Assembly: GCA_963837365.1 (NCBI GenBank)
Contig: CAWIMW010000007.1
Span: 62,001 to 126,000, forward strand
Direction: 5' to 3'
Length of the DNA stretch: 64,000 nt
Origin: CAWBXL01 sp963837365
GTDB lineage: Bacteria; Acidobacteriota; Terriglobia; Terriglobales; Acidobacteriaceae
Shown piece by piece: positions 34,385-42,822 of this stretch (position 1 is the first letter of the stretch; every line of letters starts with the position of its first letter). The notes under the pieces are model-generated. The model did not search any database, was not told the origin of the DNA, and saw only the letters and a program-made list of their open reading frames with translations. Both the position numbers and the translations under genes were made by a program.

Positions 34385-35098
34385 TTAAGTCTGTACCAAT
34401 CCTTCCAGGGCAGATTTGTTGAGGATCACCAGATCAGAGCCCCTCGACTGGATGAATCGCCTCATTTTGAAGTCGGCAAACAGGCGGCTGACGGTTTCGC
34501 GGGTAGTGCCGATCATCTCCGCGATTTCCTGGTGCGTCAAAACCAAACGCAGCTGTAGAGAATGGTCTGAGTCCCGCTCCACGGACCAGCCGAGCAGCAG
34601 TTTGGCGAACCTTTGCCCCGGGGAGCTGGTTAGTCCCAGAGTGCGGATTTCCTCATAGGCCGTATAGTAGTTGCGGCTCAGTTGCTGTGCCACCCGTAGC
34701 GCAACTTCCCCATAGTCGTGAAGAAATTGCCGCAAGGCATCCGCGGCAATGAAGTTCGCCTGCCCGGGCTCCACCATTTCTGCTGTGACCTCGTAGGGGC
34801 GGGCAGAAATCGTCGCGTTCAGTCCCAGCACGTCTCCGTGCTCGGAGATATTAGTGATGATGGTCTTGCCTTCGCGGGAAGTGGTGGACAGTTTCGCCTT
34901 GCCGGTGCAAAGCACAAATACCCCACGTCCCAGTTGGCCCTCAATGAACAGCGTGGCGGCGCGGGGATAGACCGCGGGGGATGTGATGTCATTCAGTCGC
35001 TGTACCGCCAATGGGGAAAGATTGCAGAAAAGATGCTGCTCCCGCACGGGACAAACGGTGCAGTCGTCGAGGATGTTCAGACCATAGGGCAACTTCAT
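34385..35098 (-). CDS. Crp/Fnr-family transcription regulator with N-terminal cysteine cluster
   Basis: The 237-residue regulator has a cyclic-nucleotide-binding-like sensor (about 26-145) and a C-terminal winged HTH (LVLTHQEIAEMIGTTRETVS RLF around 185-205). Cys13, Cys16 and Cys25 (DCTVCPVREQHLFC) plus Cys64 (VLCTGKAK) lie where FNR proteins bind their Fe-S cluster, though the spacing is unlike classical FNR. It may sense oxygen, NO or redox state. It runs opposite to the oxidoreductase gene at 33296. A small inverted repeat lies about 40 bases upstream. Confidence 0.85.
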   Translation of the reverse strand: MKLPYGLNILDDCTVCPVREQHLFCNLSPLAVQRLNDITSPAVYPRAATLFIEGQLGRGVFVLCTGKAKLSTTSREGKTIITNISEHGDVLGLNATISARPYEVTAEMVEPGQANFIAADALRQFLHDYGEVALRVAQQLSRNYYTAYEEIRTLGLTSSPGQRFAKLLLGWSVERDSDHSLQLRLVLTHQEIAEMIGTTRETVSRLFADFKMRRFIQSRGSDLVILNKSALEGLVQT

Positions 35099-35134
35099 GG
35101 ACGTTCCTCATCTGCTTGAGAAACCACAGGGCCT

Positions 35135-35152
35135 CTAACGGAGTCCCGTTAG
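35135..35152. promoter_or_regulatory. inverted repeat upstream of the Crp/Fnr gene
   Basis: CTAACGG-AGTC-CCGTTAG is a perfect palindrome 37-54 bases before the crp-like start. It could be an autoregulatory operator or a leader hairpin. The rest of the 320-base gap to 35418 has no gene I can see; the only other note is TTGATC near 35206, a possible FNR half-site. Confidence 0.35.
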
Positions 35153-35418
35153 CCATGATCTTTGGGAGCTACAAATACTGCGTACCCCACTACCTTTGAG
35201 ATTGATCGTAGGGCTGGTAGCCACGGTCCGACTGTTCAAAATTGCTCATTTTCAGAAATTAGGGTAGGGATCCTCAGAGGTTAAGCCAAGCCATTCTGGG
35301 CAGTTTCAACGCAGGCCTGAAGGCGCTCCTCCACCCCCGCAAGGCTATCTTCACACTCGCGATCTGGGCGACCCTGGGGGACAGCCAGCAGGAGACCAGC
35401 CCTACTCTTACATAGTCG

Positions 35419-36486
35419 TTACTCCGCCGCAGGCGCAAAATATCCGCTCCGCGCCTGCACTTTGTAATCCCCCTTGGCCTTGATCTCCAGTTTCCGGAAA
35501 GCTCCGTTGTGCGTCAGGTTGGTTGGCGTATATCCAATACTGTACTGGCTGCGCAGTTCCCGCGAGATCTGGTCGAAAGCATCTCTCAGCTTGTCAACTT
35601 TGTTTCCAATCTCAATCATCCGGCCGCCGGTTTCTTTGGTGAGCTTGTTCATGTCCCCCGCGCCGGAGTAGCCTCCGCCGTAAAAGTCACGATCCGCCAA
35701 TAGCAGCACATAGCAGATGGAATCCGACTTCTGCGCCGCCTCGATGGCATCACGAAGACGCGTCTGGCTTCCCTGGTCTTCGCCGTCGGTCAGCAGGATC
35801 ATGGCTTTGCGTCCCACCTGCTGCGCCAGCTCATCATGCGAAGCTAGATAAACCGCGTCGTAAAGCAAGGTCCCACGCGGGACGCTCGATGTAGGAATCG
35901 GCCCTTGGCCAATGCCAGGAATACCTCCATACACTCCGCCGCCGCTGTTGATCTTGGCGCGGTTCAGCGCAGCTTTCAGGTCGTGCGCTGAACTGGTGAA
36001 GTCCTGCAACAACTCCACATTCACATCAAAGCTCAGCACAAACGCCAGATCTTTCGCCCGCAGCACGTTTTGCAGGAATGTTCCTCCCACTTCTTTTTCC
36101 GATTGCAGCACGCGGGTCTGGCTGGCGCTGGCATCAATCAAAATCCCCAAAGTCAAGGGCAGGTCGGAGTTGGCGCTGAAATATTTGATGGTTTGTGGCT
36201 TGCCATCCTCAAGGACCTCAAAATCGTCCTTGGTCAGGTTCGGAATCAACCCTCCCTTGTGGTCTTTCACGTTGAAAAAGGTCTGCACCAGGTCGGTCCG
36301 GGTCTTGAAGACCGCGGTCGGTTCCTCGCTCGGGGTCGTGTCCTGTTGAGTCTGGCTCTCCGAACCCGGCGGAGGCTGCGGCATGCGGGGAGGCGGCATA
36401 GGGACTACTGGGGGTTGCTGCCCCGCTGCCAGCAGAACAACCATCCCGACCGTCAAAAGCAAAAAAGCGATACGCACTTTGGACAT
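35419..36486 (-). CDS. secreted VWFA-related Acidobacterial domain protein
   Basis: 355 residues: signal peptide MSKVRIAFLLLTVGMVVLLA, a short Pro-rich linker, and a VWA-type domain. Domain features: TDLVQTFFNVKDHKGGLIPN, KDDFEVLEDGKPQTIKYF, LGILIDASASQTRVLQ (metal-site-like DASAS), AMILLTDGEDQGSQ, and the ending LRSQYSIGYTPTNL plus ARSGYFAPAAE. It is a paralogue of the proteins at 29790 and 36621. It diverges from the 36621 gene with about 130 bases between the coding regions. Confidence 0.87.
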   Translation of the reverse strand: MSKVRIAFLLLTVGMVVLLAAGQQPPVVPMPPPRMPQPPPGSESQTQQDTTPSEEPTAVFKTRTDLVQTFFNVKDHKGGLIPNLTKDDFEVLEDGKPQTIKYFSANSDLPLTLGILIDASASQTRVLQSEKEVGGTFLQNVLRAKDLAFVLSFDVNVELLQDFTSSAHDLKAALNRAKINSGGGVYGGIPGIGQGPIPTSSVPRGTLLYDAVYLASHDELAQQVGRKAMILLTDGEDQGSQTRLRDAIEAAQKSDSICYVLLLADRDFYGGGYSGAGDMNKLTKETGGRMIEIGNKVDKLRDAFDQISRELRSQYSIGYTPTNLTHNGAFRKLEIKAKGDYKVQARSGYFAPAAE

Positions 36487-36620
36487 TGAGTGATCCCAGG
36501 AATTCTTTGCTAGTCTATTCTTTCAGAAAGTTAGATGCACCGAAGGGGAGTCTCCAAGCATCCCAAGCAGTGAAGGTTTCATACGCATTACAATGAGAGG
36601 GTGAGTCCTTGGCGCTGAAA

Positions 36621-37934
36621 ATGACTGGGATGCGACGTAAAGTATTTAGTTTGATGGCGATACTTTTGCTTACACCGGGCTTGGTGATCTCGGCCCAGGA
36701 CAATAAGCAGGACATTCCTGATGCCCCCTCGGCCGCGCAGCCGCCACAGTCATTTCCGCAGGATGCACCGCCCGCGCCGAAAGAACAACCTCAGACCAGT
36801 GAACAGCCCAAGGAAGCCACCCCCGGGGTAGTTCAACCTCCGTTGCCGTTTCCAGGAGACGAGCCCGCGAAACCATCCCCGGAAGTAAAAACCATGCCGC
36901 CAGGGACTCCGAGAGGCGATGGCAGTAATACCCGCGAAGATCTCTACACATTCAGAACTACAACCAATTTCGTGCAAGTGCCTGTGACCGTGAAAGACCA
37001 GGATGGCCGCCTGGTGAATGGTTTAGTCCCCAAAGATTTTCAGGTCCTGGAAAACGGCGAACAGCAGAAGATGACTTTTTTCACCAGCGATCCATTTCCG
37101 CTCTCCGCGGCGGTGATTTTTGATCTGGGGATGCCCGACAGCGTGGTGCAGAAAGTAAACCGGACATTCCCCGCGCTCGAAGGCGCATTCAGCCAGTTCG
37201 ATGAAGTCTCGCTCTACGTGTACAGCGGAACCGTCTCCCGCGTTACCGACTACAGCGCGGTCAGCGCACAGTTGACCGACACATTGAACGAACTCAAAAC
37301 CAAGCGCGGAAGAAACGATGGAGTTCCCGTGACCGGCGGCCCCTTCGGACCGCAGGGGCCAGTGATCAATGGAGTGCCTGCGGGACAGGCCGTTCCTGTG
37401 CTGATTACGCCGCCAAAAGAGTCGCACGTTATCAATGACGCCATTCTTGCCGCAGCGCTTGATCTCAGCAAGCGCGAACGCGACCGCCGCAAGATTATTT
37501 TTGTGATCAGCGATGGCCGCGAACTCGGCAGCACAGCCAGCTACCGTGATGTACTAAAAGTGCTCTTGACCAACGGAATCGTGGTGTACGGAGTCGGAGT
37601 TGGTAGCTCGGCATACCCCGTCTACGGCAAGCTGCAAAAGTTCCACATCCCCCGCCTGGGTACCGGGGATATCCTCCCCAAGTACGCCTCGGCCACGGGT
37701 GGCGAGCTGTTCACCGAAATGTCCAAGGACGACATTGACGCGGTTTACGCCCGGGCCATCGGGGACGCCCGCAACCAGTACACCCTGGGCTACGTGACCA
37801 AAACCGCTCCGGGAGGCGGCTATCGTGAGATTGAGGTACGAGTGGCCCGTCCGGATTGCTCCCGCTACTCGGGGTCCTGTGTCCGGACGTATGCCAAGGC
37901 CGGGTACTACCCTACACCCCCGCCGGTCCGCTAG
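36621..37934 (+). CDS. secreted VWFA-related Acidobacterial domain protein
   Basis: The 437-residue paralogue has a signal-like N-terminus (MRRKVFSLMAILLLTPGLVI), a long Pro/Gln/Glu linker (about 40-105) and a VWA-type domain: NFVQVPVTVKDQDGRLVNGL, KDFQVLENGEQQKMTFF, SAAVIFDLGMPDSVVQKV. The metal-site Ser positions are partly lost (FDLGMPD). Near 215-245 is a Gly/Pro-rich insert (GGPFGPQGPVINGVPAGQAV) absent from its siblings. I start at the ATG at 36621; a TTG four codons earlier is possible. Confidence 0.82.
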   Translation: MTGMRRKVFSLMAILLLTPGLVISAQDNKQDIPDAPSAAQPPQSFPQDAPPAPKEQPQTSEQPKEATPGVVQPPLPFPGDEPAKPSPEVKTMPPGTPRGDGSNTREDLYTFRTTTNFVQVPVTVKDQDGRLVNGLVPKDFQVLENGEQQKMTFFTSDPFPLSAAVIFDLGMPDSVVQKVNRTFPALEGAFSQFDEVSLYVYSGTVSRVTDYSAVSAQLTDTLNELKTKRGRNDGVPVTGGPFGPQGPVINGVPAGQAVPVLITPPKESHVINDAILAAALDLSKRERDRRKIIFVISDGRELGSTASYRDVLKVLLTNGIVVYGVGVGSSAYPVYGKLQKFHIPRLGTGDILPKYASATGGELFTEMSKDDIDAVYARAIGDARNQYTLGYVTKTAPGGGYREIEVRVARPDCSRYSGSCVRTYAKAGYYPTPPPVR

Positions 37935-38099
37935 CCGTTGTTGGCCAAGACTTTAGCTTAGGGATTTCTCATCTAGTAACGTGGGTAATCTGTGGTAACT
38001 GCCGCCGCTGTGGTATAAAACGGAACAGTATCTAAACCCAAAATTTGATGAGGGATAGCTCCGGTTGGCAGTATTCCCTCCAGGTGTCCGAGGAAAGTC

Positions 38100-38687
38100 T
38101 TGAGTTTCATCAACTTTGCAGCCCGCGAAATCAACTGCAAGATCGTGTATTACGGCGCCGGGTTAGGCGGCAAGACCACGAACTTGCAGCACATTTACAA
38201 GACCACTGCCGAACAGCAGAAGGGCAAGATGATTTCGCTGGCCACCGAGACCGAGCGTACGTTGTTCTTCGACTTCCTGCCTTTGGATTTGGGCTCAGTC
38301 CGCGGCTTCAAGACCCGCATACACCTCTACACCGTCCCCGGCCAGGTCTTCTACGACGCCAGCCGCAAGCTGATCCTGCGCGGGGTTGATGGCATCGTGT
38401 TCGTCGCCGACTCCCAGCAGGAACGCATGGACGCCAACATAGAGGCCCTGGACAACCTCATGGCCAACCTCAAAGAGCACGGCTACGACTTCAACAAAAT
38501 TCCCTACGTCCTGCAACTCAACAAGCGCGACTTGCCCAACGTGCTTCCGGTGGAATCGTTAAGCAAGGAGCTGAAGCGTAAGAATGAGCCCATTATTGAA
38601 GCAGTGGCTTTTCAGGGAACTGGGGTGTTTGACACCTTGAAAGAGATCGCCCGGCAGGTGCTGGTGGAGTTGAAGCAGGGCGGGTAG
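38100..38687 (+). CDS. mglA: MglA-type small Ras-like GTPase
   Basis: The 195-residue GTPase carries the MglA P-loop GAGLGGKTTN (about 20-29) and the switch region TERTLFFDFLPLDLG. The Walker B is atypical (HLYTVPGQVFYDASR, with VPGQ in place of DTAGQ), and the base-specificity motif is QLNKRDLPN. MglA sets cell polarity and, in gliding bacteria, places motility machinery including type IV pili; pilT is at 60066. MglB, its usual GAP partner, is not adjacent. The start is a TTG, supported by GAGGAAAG six bases upstream. Confidence 0.92.
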   Translation: MSFINFAAREINCKIVYYGAGLGGKTTNLQHIYKTTAEQQKGKMISLATETERTLFFDFLPLDLGSVRGFKTRIHLYTVPGQVFYDASRKLILRGVDGIVFVADSQQERMDANIEALDNLMANLKEHGYDFNKIPYVLQLNKRDLPNVLPVESLSKELKRKNEPIIEAVAFQGTGVFDTLKEIARQVLVELKQGG

Positions 38688-38695
38688 AAGCAAAA

Positions 38696-38763
38696 GTGGC
38701 TAGTGACTAGCCAAAACCTGGCCCTCAAAGAATTCTTTACTAGCCACTAACCACTAGTCACTA
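38696..38763. repeat. inverted CTAGTGACTAG-type intergenic repeat reaching into the M48 protease stop codon
   Basis: GTGGCTAGT (38696-38704) and ACTAGCCAC (38739-38747) are perfect 9-bp arms. Further CTAGTGAC-like units surround them (CCACTAGTCACTATT). The stop codon of the M48 gene (minus strand, 38763-38761) falls in the last unit. It could serve as a weak bidirectional terminator between converging genes. Confidence 0.5.
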
Positions 38764-40137
38764 TTCTAGCTGCAACGACTTCAGCATCTGCTCAAACGTC
38801 GGACGCACGGCGCTGAAATCTTTGTCGGGTGAGATGAAGACCAGATAAAGCAACGACCCGTCGCTGCGTTTCACCGTCACCAGCCAATCCCGCTCCTTGA
38901 TCGCTGTCCCCTGTTGGTCTTTTATCGGCGAACTCCCAATCAGATCCAGTGATTTCCCCGCGATTCCGTTTATGCGTATGTCTTCGTCATTGCCAATCGC
39001 GCGCAAGTCCGCGTTCGATTGCCGCAGAGAGTTCAGCAGTTCATGCGTCGCCTGGTCCAGGCTGGCATTGGACTCCTCCGGCTGATAGGCATTGATCATC
39101 ACTCCGTTAGCGATGGCGTTCTCCGAGACTCCGCTTGGAGGAGCGATGGTGACGGAAGAATTCTGGTCGCCATACACTTGCCAATTGTCCGGATAGGAAA
39201 TCTTGTAGTTATTATGGGAGAAAGTTTTCGTACTGCTGCTGGGAGCGTTGGTCTGCGTCTGGCCGGCTTGGGCTTTCTGCATGTCAGCAATTTGCTGCGC
39301 CGTCAGAGGTTGCATGCCTGCTACGCGCTTCTTAATGCCGGCGAAGTTACTGCTACTCGCCACATACTGCTTTCGGGGCAGGGTCGCAACTTCCTGGGAT
39401 ACCGCTGCCGCACGATTCCCCGGATTTGGATGGTCACTGAAAAATTGCTGCACATTCGTGCTGCTCCCCATTTCCTTTTCCAGTTTGGAAAAGAAGTCGG
39501 CCATGGCATGGGGGTCGTAGCCACTGTCATACATGATGTCAGTTCCGAGCAGGTCCGCTTCCGACTCGGCTTTGCGGGAATTCTTGAGGAAATAAGACCC
39601 GACTCCGAAAGAAATTCCCATCTGGGCCATCTGAGAAAGGGCGCCCTTGCCCATGACCCCGCCCAAAATCGCCAGCGGGAGCTGCGCCGCCATCTGCTTG
39701 GTCGCCGCGCGCGTGCCATGGCGCTGCACCACGTGGGAAATTTCGTGCGCCATCACTCCCGCCAGTTGGGCCTCGTTGTCCGCAGCTTGAATCGTCCCCA
39801 GGTTCACAAAGATCGGGCCGCCCGGCAAAGCGAACGCATTGATCTCCTTTTGATTCACCACATGAAATTCATAGGGCCACTTCTCCCCCGGCGCATGCGA
39901 CGCCAGCTTCTGCCCCAGCTTCTGCACATATTTGGTGACGGGATCAGAATCCGGCAGCAGTGGAAGTTGTTTCTTTACCTCAGCAGCAGCTTGCTGTCCC
40001 GCCTGGACTTCCTCCTGCGCCGAAAACATATCAAACCCGCTGGAAGGTTTGACGCGAGCTTGGAGAAGGCCAGGGCTAACCGCCCATAATGCCATCCACA
40101 CCAAAAATCCACCGGTAGCAAGATATTTCTCTCTCAT
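38761..40137 (-). CDS. M48-family metallopeptidase (BepA/YfgC-like)
   Basis: The 458-residue protein has a signal peptide/anchor (LATGGFLVWMALWAVSPGLL) and an M48 zinc peptidase domain. The motif VMAHEISHVVQRHGTR places HExxH at His131, and a later Glu in ESEADLLGTDIMYDSGYDP supplies the third ligand. The C-terminal 170 residues (KTFSHNNYKISYPDNWQVYG onward) form a separate extracellular domain, not the TPR tail of BepA. It probably degrades misfolded envelope proteins. The 3' end merges into an inverted repeat. Confidence 0.88.
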   Translation of the reverse strand: MREKYLATGGFLVWMALWAVSPGLLQARVKPSSGFDMFSAQEEVQAGQQAAAEVKKQLPLLPDSDPVTKYVQKLGQKLASHAPGEKWPYEFHVVNQKEINAFALPGGPIFVNLGTIQAADNEAQLAGVMAHEISHVVQRHGTRAATKQMAAQLPLAILGGVMGKGALSQMAQMGISFGVGSYFLKNSRKAESEADLLGTDIMYDSGYDPHAMADFFSKLEKEMGSSTNVQQFFSDHPNPGNRAAAVSQEVATLPRKQYVASSSNFAGIKKRVAGMQPLTAQQIADMQKAQAGQTQTNAPSSSTKTFSHNNYKISYPDNWQVYGDQNSSVTIAPPSGVSENAIANGVMINAYQPEESNASLDQATHELLNSLRQSNADLRAIGNDEDIRINGIAGKSLDLIGSSPIKDQQGTAIKERDWLVTVKRSDGSLLYLVFISPDKDFSAVRPTFEQMLKSLQLE

Positions 40138-40254
40138 AAAATCCTCTGTCTGTCAGATGCCGGTTCCAGTACGCCGTTTTCCTTAGAGCGCCGCCACCAT
40201 CCAATTACGCGTAATGGGAATTCTAATTCCACCTGAACCTCGCCGCCTATCTGC

Positions 40255-41214
40255 TCAAGCCCGGGCAAATCCGCACCGTTCTACGAGCCCAACAAATCGA
40301 GCATCCGTCCGGAACTCGTCCCACTTGGGGTCAATCGGCAGGAAGATCAGATGCACGTCCCGGACTTGGAACGCGCGCTCGAGACAGTTGAGGGCCAAGT
40401 CGCGTTGGTCGAGCCCGGCATGAATCAGGGCCGCCGCATAAGGAGGGACATAGCGATCATGCGCAATGGCCTCCAACGTATCCAGAACCTCCATGGCTTC
40501 ATCCTTGCGTCCCAGCTTCGCGAGCAAATAGCCACGAAGAGAAAACGCCTTACTGTTACCACCACTAAGGCGTGCCGAAGTGTTGAGAGATTCCAACGCC
40601 AATTCAACCTTGCCCAATTGCACGTAAGCCTGGGCGAGCTGAAAATGGCCAATCCAGAATTCCGGATCCACAACGATTGCCTGCCTGGCAAACTGCACTG
40701 CCGCGGCATAGTCGCGCGCAGCAAAGGCGGCTTGGGCCGAGAGTGCCTGGTGCATGGCGAGTACTGGATCAAGTTCGCGCGCGCGGTTGAGCGCTTGCTG
40801 TGCTTCCTCATGCATGCCGAGATGCGACAGTAGAATCCCAAGCATACGGTGCGCGAGGGGGTAGCTGGGATCAAGTTCAATTGCCTTCCGGTAGGCCGTC
40901 TCCGCCTCTGCCCAGTCCCAATCGAGCCAGAACTTCAAGAATCCCAGAGAAGTTTGCGCCTCAGCAAGTTGTGGCTCAGAGCTGACGGCACGGGTAGCAG
41001 CTTCACGGGCGCGCGGCCATACCTCAAGTGGAGACGCGTCCCCGTTCATGGGGCTTGCGGCGTAACGCGTCAGCGATTCCAGACCAGGCGAGCGCATAGG
41101 CCCGATCCAGTTCGGTAGCACGGGCATAGCACTCGATCGCGCGCTTGGTTGTCGGCGGTTTGTTTTGGTGCCAGAAATAACGGCCGCGTAAATACAAATC
41201 GTAGGCCTCAGCAT
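40255..41214 (-). pseudogene. C-terminal TPR part of a frame-broken winged-helix/TPR regulator
   Basis: This open frame supplies the second half of the regulator begun at 41995. Useful sequence starts near 41083 (LTRYAASPMNGDASPLEV); codons upstream of that are out-of-frame readings of the first half. From there it holds about five tetratricopeptide repeats (AEAQTSLGFLKFWLDWDWAE, AYRKAIELDPSYPLAHRMLG, ALNRARELDPVLAMHQALSA). One or a few lost bases near 41065-41085 would join it to the first part to give about 580 residues, matching the architecture of the intact paralogue at 52052. Confidence 0.75.
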
Positions 41215-41995
41215 TCCGCGTCTGCCGGCGGCCCAGCGCGTTCAAACGCTGGGGAGAAAGCTGGAGCCGTATCTGCTCGGCAAGAGCAGCGCCCAACTCA
41301 CACTGCAAAGCCAGCATGCTCACCGGTTCGCTGTCGTACGACGAGGACCACATCTGGACTTGGTCGCCCGCGCGAATCAACTTGGATGTGATCCGCAGTC
41401 GTCCGCCCTCGGCACGAATGGAGCTTTCCACCAGGTACGCGGCGCCCAACTCGCGGCCAATCTCTGCCAGGGTTTTTGCGGTTCGCTTGTACGCCATCAC
41501 CGAGGTGCGGCCAATCACGCTCAAGTGGTCCGGATCAATCTGGCCGAGCGAGGTGATGGTTTCCTCGGTAAGTCCATCGCTGAGGTATTCCTTCTCCGCG
41601 TCAGTGCTTAGATTCTCAAACGGCAGGACGGCCAGCGTCACCCGCGATGACGCCTCCTGAGGCACTGCCTGGGCGGATTCCACAGCCGCGGTAAAACGGT
41701 ATCCTTTGCCCGGGATGGTGGCGATGTAGCGGTTCTCGCCCCGGCTTTCCCCCAGCACGCGCCGCAAAGTTGAAATGTTCTGATTGAGGTTGTTTTCTTC
41801 GACCGCCGTATCCGGCCACACGGCTTGCATCAACTCTTCCTTGTCTACAACGTTTCCGGTTCGCCGCACCAGATGGAGCAAGGTGTCGAACACCTTGGGC
41901 GTAAGTGGCACTGAGACGCCATTGCGCAACAGCAGACGCTTGTCTACTTCGATACGAAAGCCTTCGAATTCGTAAGTCTTGGGGTTCGAACTCAT
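41024..41995 (-). pseudogene. N-terminal part of a frame-broken winged-helix/TPR regulator (OmpR-type DNA-binding)
   Basis: 323 residues with an OmpR/CadC-type winged helix at about 5-100 (FRIEVDKRLLLRNGVSVPLT, VVDKEELMQAVWPDTAVEEN, RYIATIPGKGYRFTAAV). It is followed by a TolB-N-like domain (VTLAVLPFENLSTDAEKEYL, IGRTSVMAYKRTAKTLAEIG). Unlike the paralogue at 52052, no transmembrane segment separates them. At about 41080 the frame leaves the TPR region (AYALAWSGIADAL) and soon stops. The protein is divergent from a secreted protein gene (42128), and tandem repeats lie between. If the break is a sequencing error, this is an active regulator. Confidence 0.8.
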
Positions 41996-42003
41996 AAGGG
42001 CCG

Positions 42004-42037
42004 AAACTTCAGAAAACTTCAGAAAGATTCATATGAT
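42004..42037. promoter_or_regulatory. tandem 10-bp direct repeats, candidate operator of the winged-helix regulator
   Basis: AAACTTCAGA occurs twice without a gap (42004-42013 and 42014-42023). Two spaced GATTC/GATTCT units follow (AAGATTCATATGATTCT). OmpR-type proteins bind head-to-tail repeats spaced one helical turn apart, and this lies between the regulator (start 41995) and the divergent secreted-protein gene. Confidence 0.5.
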
Positions 42038-42127
42038 TCTAAAGATTTTCCCATCTGCTAGCGAGGATTATGTGGGTCGAAACCGCCGGACAAGATCCGG
42101 GAGACATGGCAATGAGGAGAATTCGAT

Positions 42128-42679
42128 ATGAAGTTTAAGGTTGGGAAAACACTGTACTTACTGGGGGTGGCAGGGTTTGCGGGGTGTTTGCTGCTGTTGT
42201 CGGCACCGCATGCGAATGCCGGAGAGCCGTTCCACGGAAAAACAATCGTAGGGACTTGGCACGTGGATGTCCAACTACACACCTGTGACGCATCCGCAGC
42301 GCCTATGGGTAAGCCGTTCGCGGCGCTGTTGACCTTCGCAAGCGGTGGCACCATGAGCGGGAGCACCTCAAACTCCGCCTTCGCTGTCGGCCAGCGCAGT
42401 TCGGACCAGGGCATCTGGAGCTTCAGGGGTTGGCGCAAATACCAGGCCAAGCAAGCGGCGTTCATTTTCTATACAACGCCGCCCATCCCCCCTGTCACCA
42501 TGGGAGGCCCTCCGGTCTCTCCCGGTTTCAACGCCGGCGTGCAAACCATCTCGCAGGACATTGAATTCAAAAACGGTCCTGACGAGTTCAACAGCGAAGC
42601 ACAGATTGATTTTGCCGACGAGACCGGCGCTGTCTACCGGCACGCCTGCGCCACAGCGGTAGCCCAACGATTCGAGTAA
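42128..42679 (+). CDS. secreted lipocalin-like protein of unknown function
   Basis: 183 residues with a signal peptide (VGKTLYLLGVAGFAGCLLLL, then SAPHANAG). The mature part opens GKTIVGTWHVDVQLHTCDA and later has QGIWSFRGWRKYQAKQAAFI and QTISQDIEFKNGPDEFNSEA. This is a lipocalin-like pattern ('I-V-G-x-W', then a G-x-W ... K-Y motif). A protein of related plan (51225) lies beside the paralogous regulator. GAGGAGAATTCGAT precedes the ATG. The ligand is unknown. Confidence 0.7.
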   Translation: MKFKVGKTLYLLGVAGFAGCLLLLSAPHANAGEPFHGKTIVGTWHVDVQLHTCDASAAPMGKPFAALLTFASGGTMSGSTSNSAFAVGQRSSDQGIWSFRGWRKYQAKQAAFIFYTTPPIPPVTMGGPPVSPGFNAGVQTISQDIEFKNGPDEFNSEAQIDFADETGAVYRHACATAVAQRFE

Positions 42680-42822
42680 TGCACCTCGGGGTTCAAGATT
42701 TCCGCAGGGGCGACCGTCAAAGTGGACCTGAGGGTGATGAAGGAACTTGCCGGGCAGTACGAGTGCCGGCTTGGAGCCATACAGCGGAGTGATCGTCACC
42801 ACAGCGTGATTTCTAGCGGTGG

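Noticed and set aside
36594..36620. Longer start for the VWFA gene at TTG 36609
   Set aside because: It adds four residues before the signal peptide with no clear gain; ATG 36621 is simpler.
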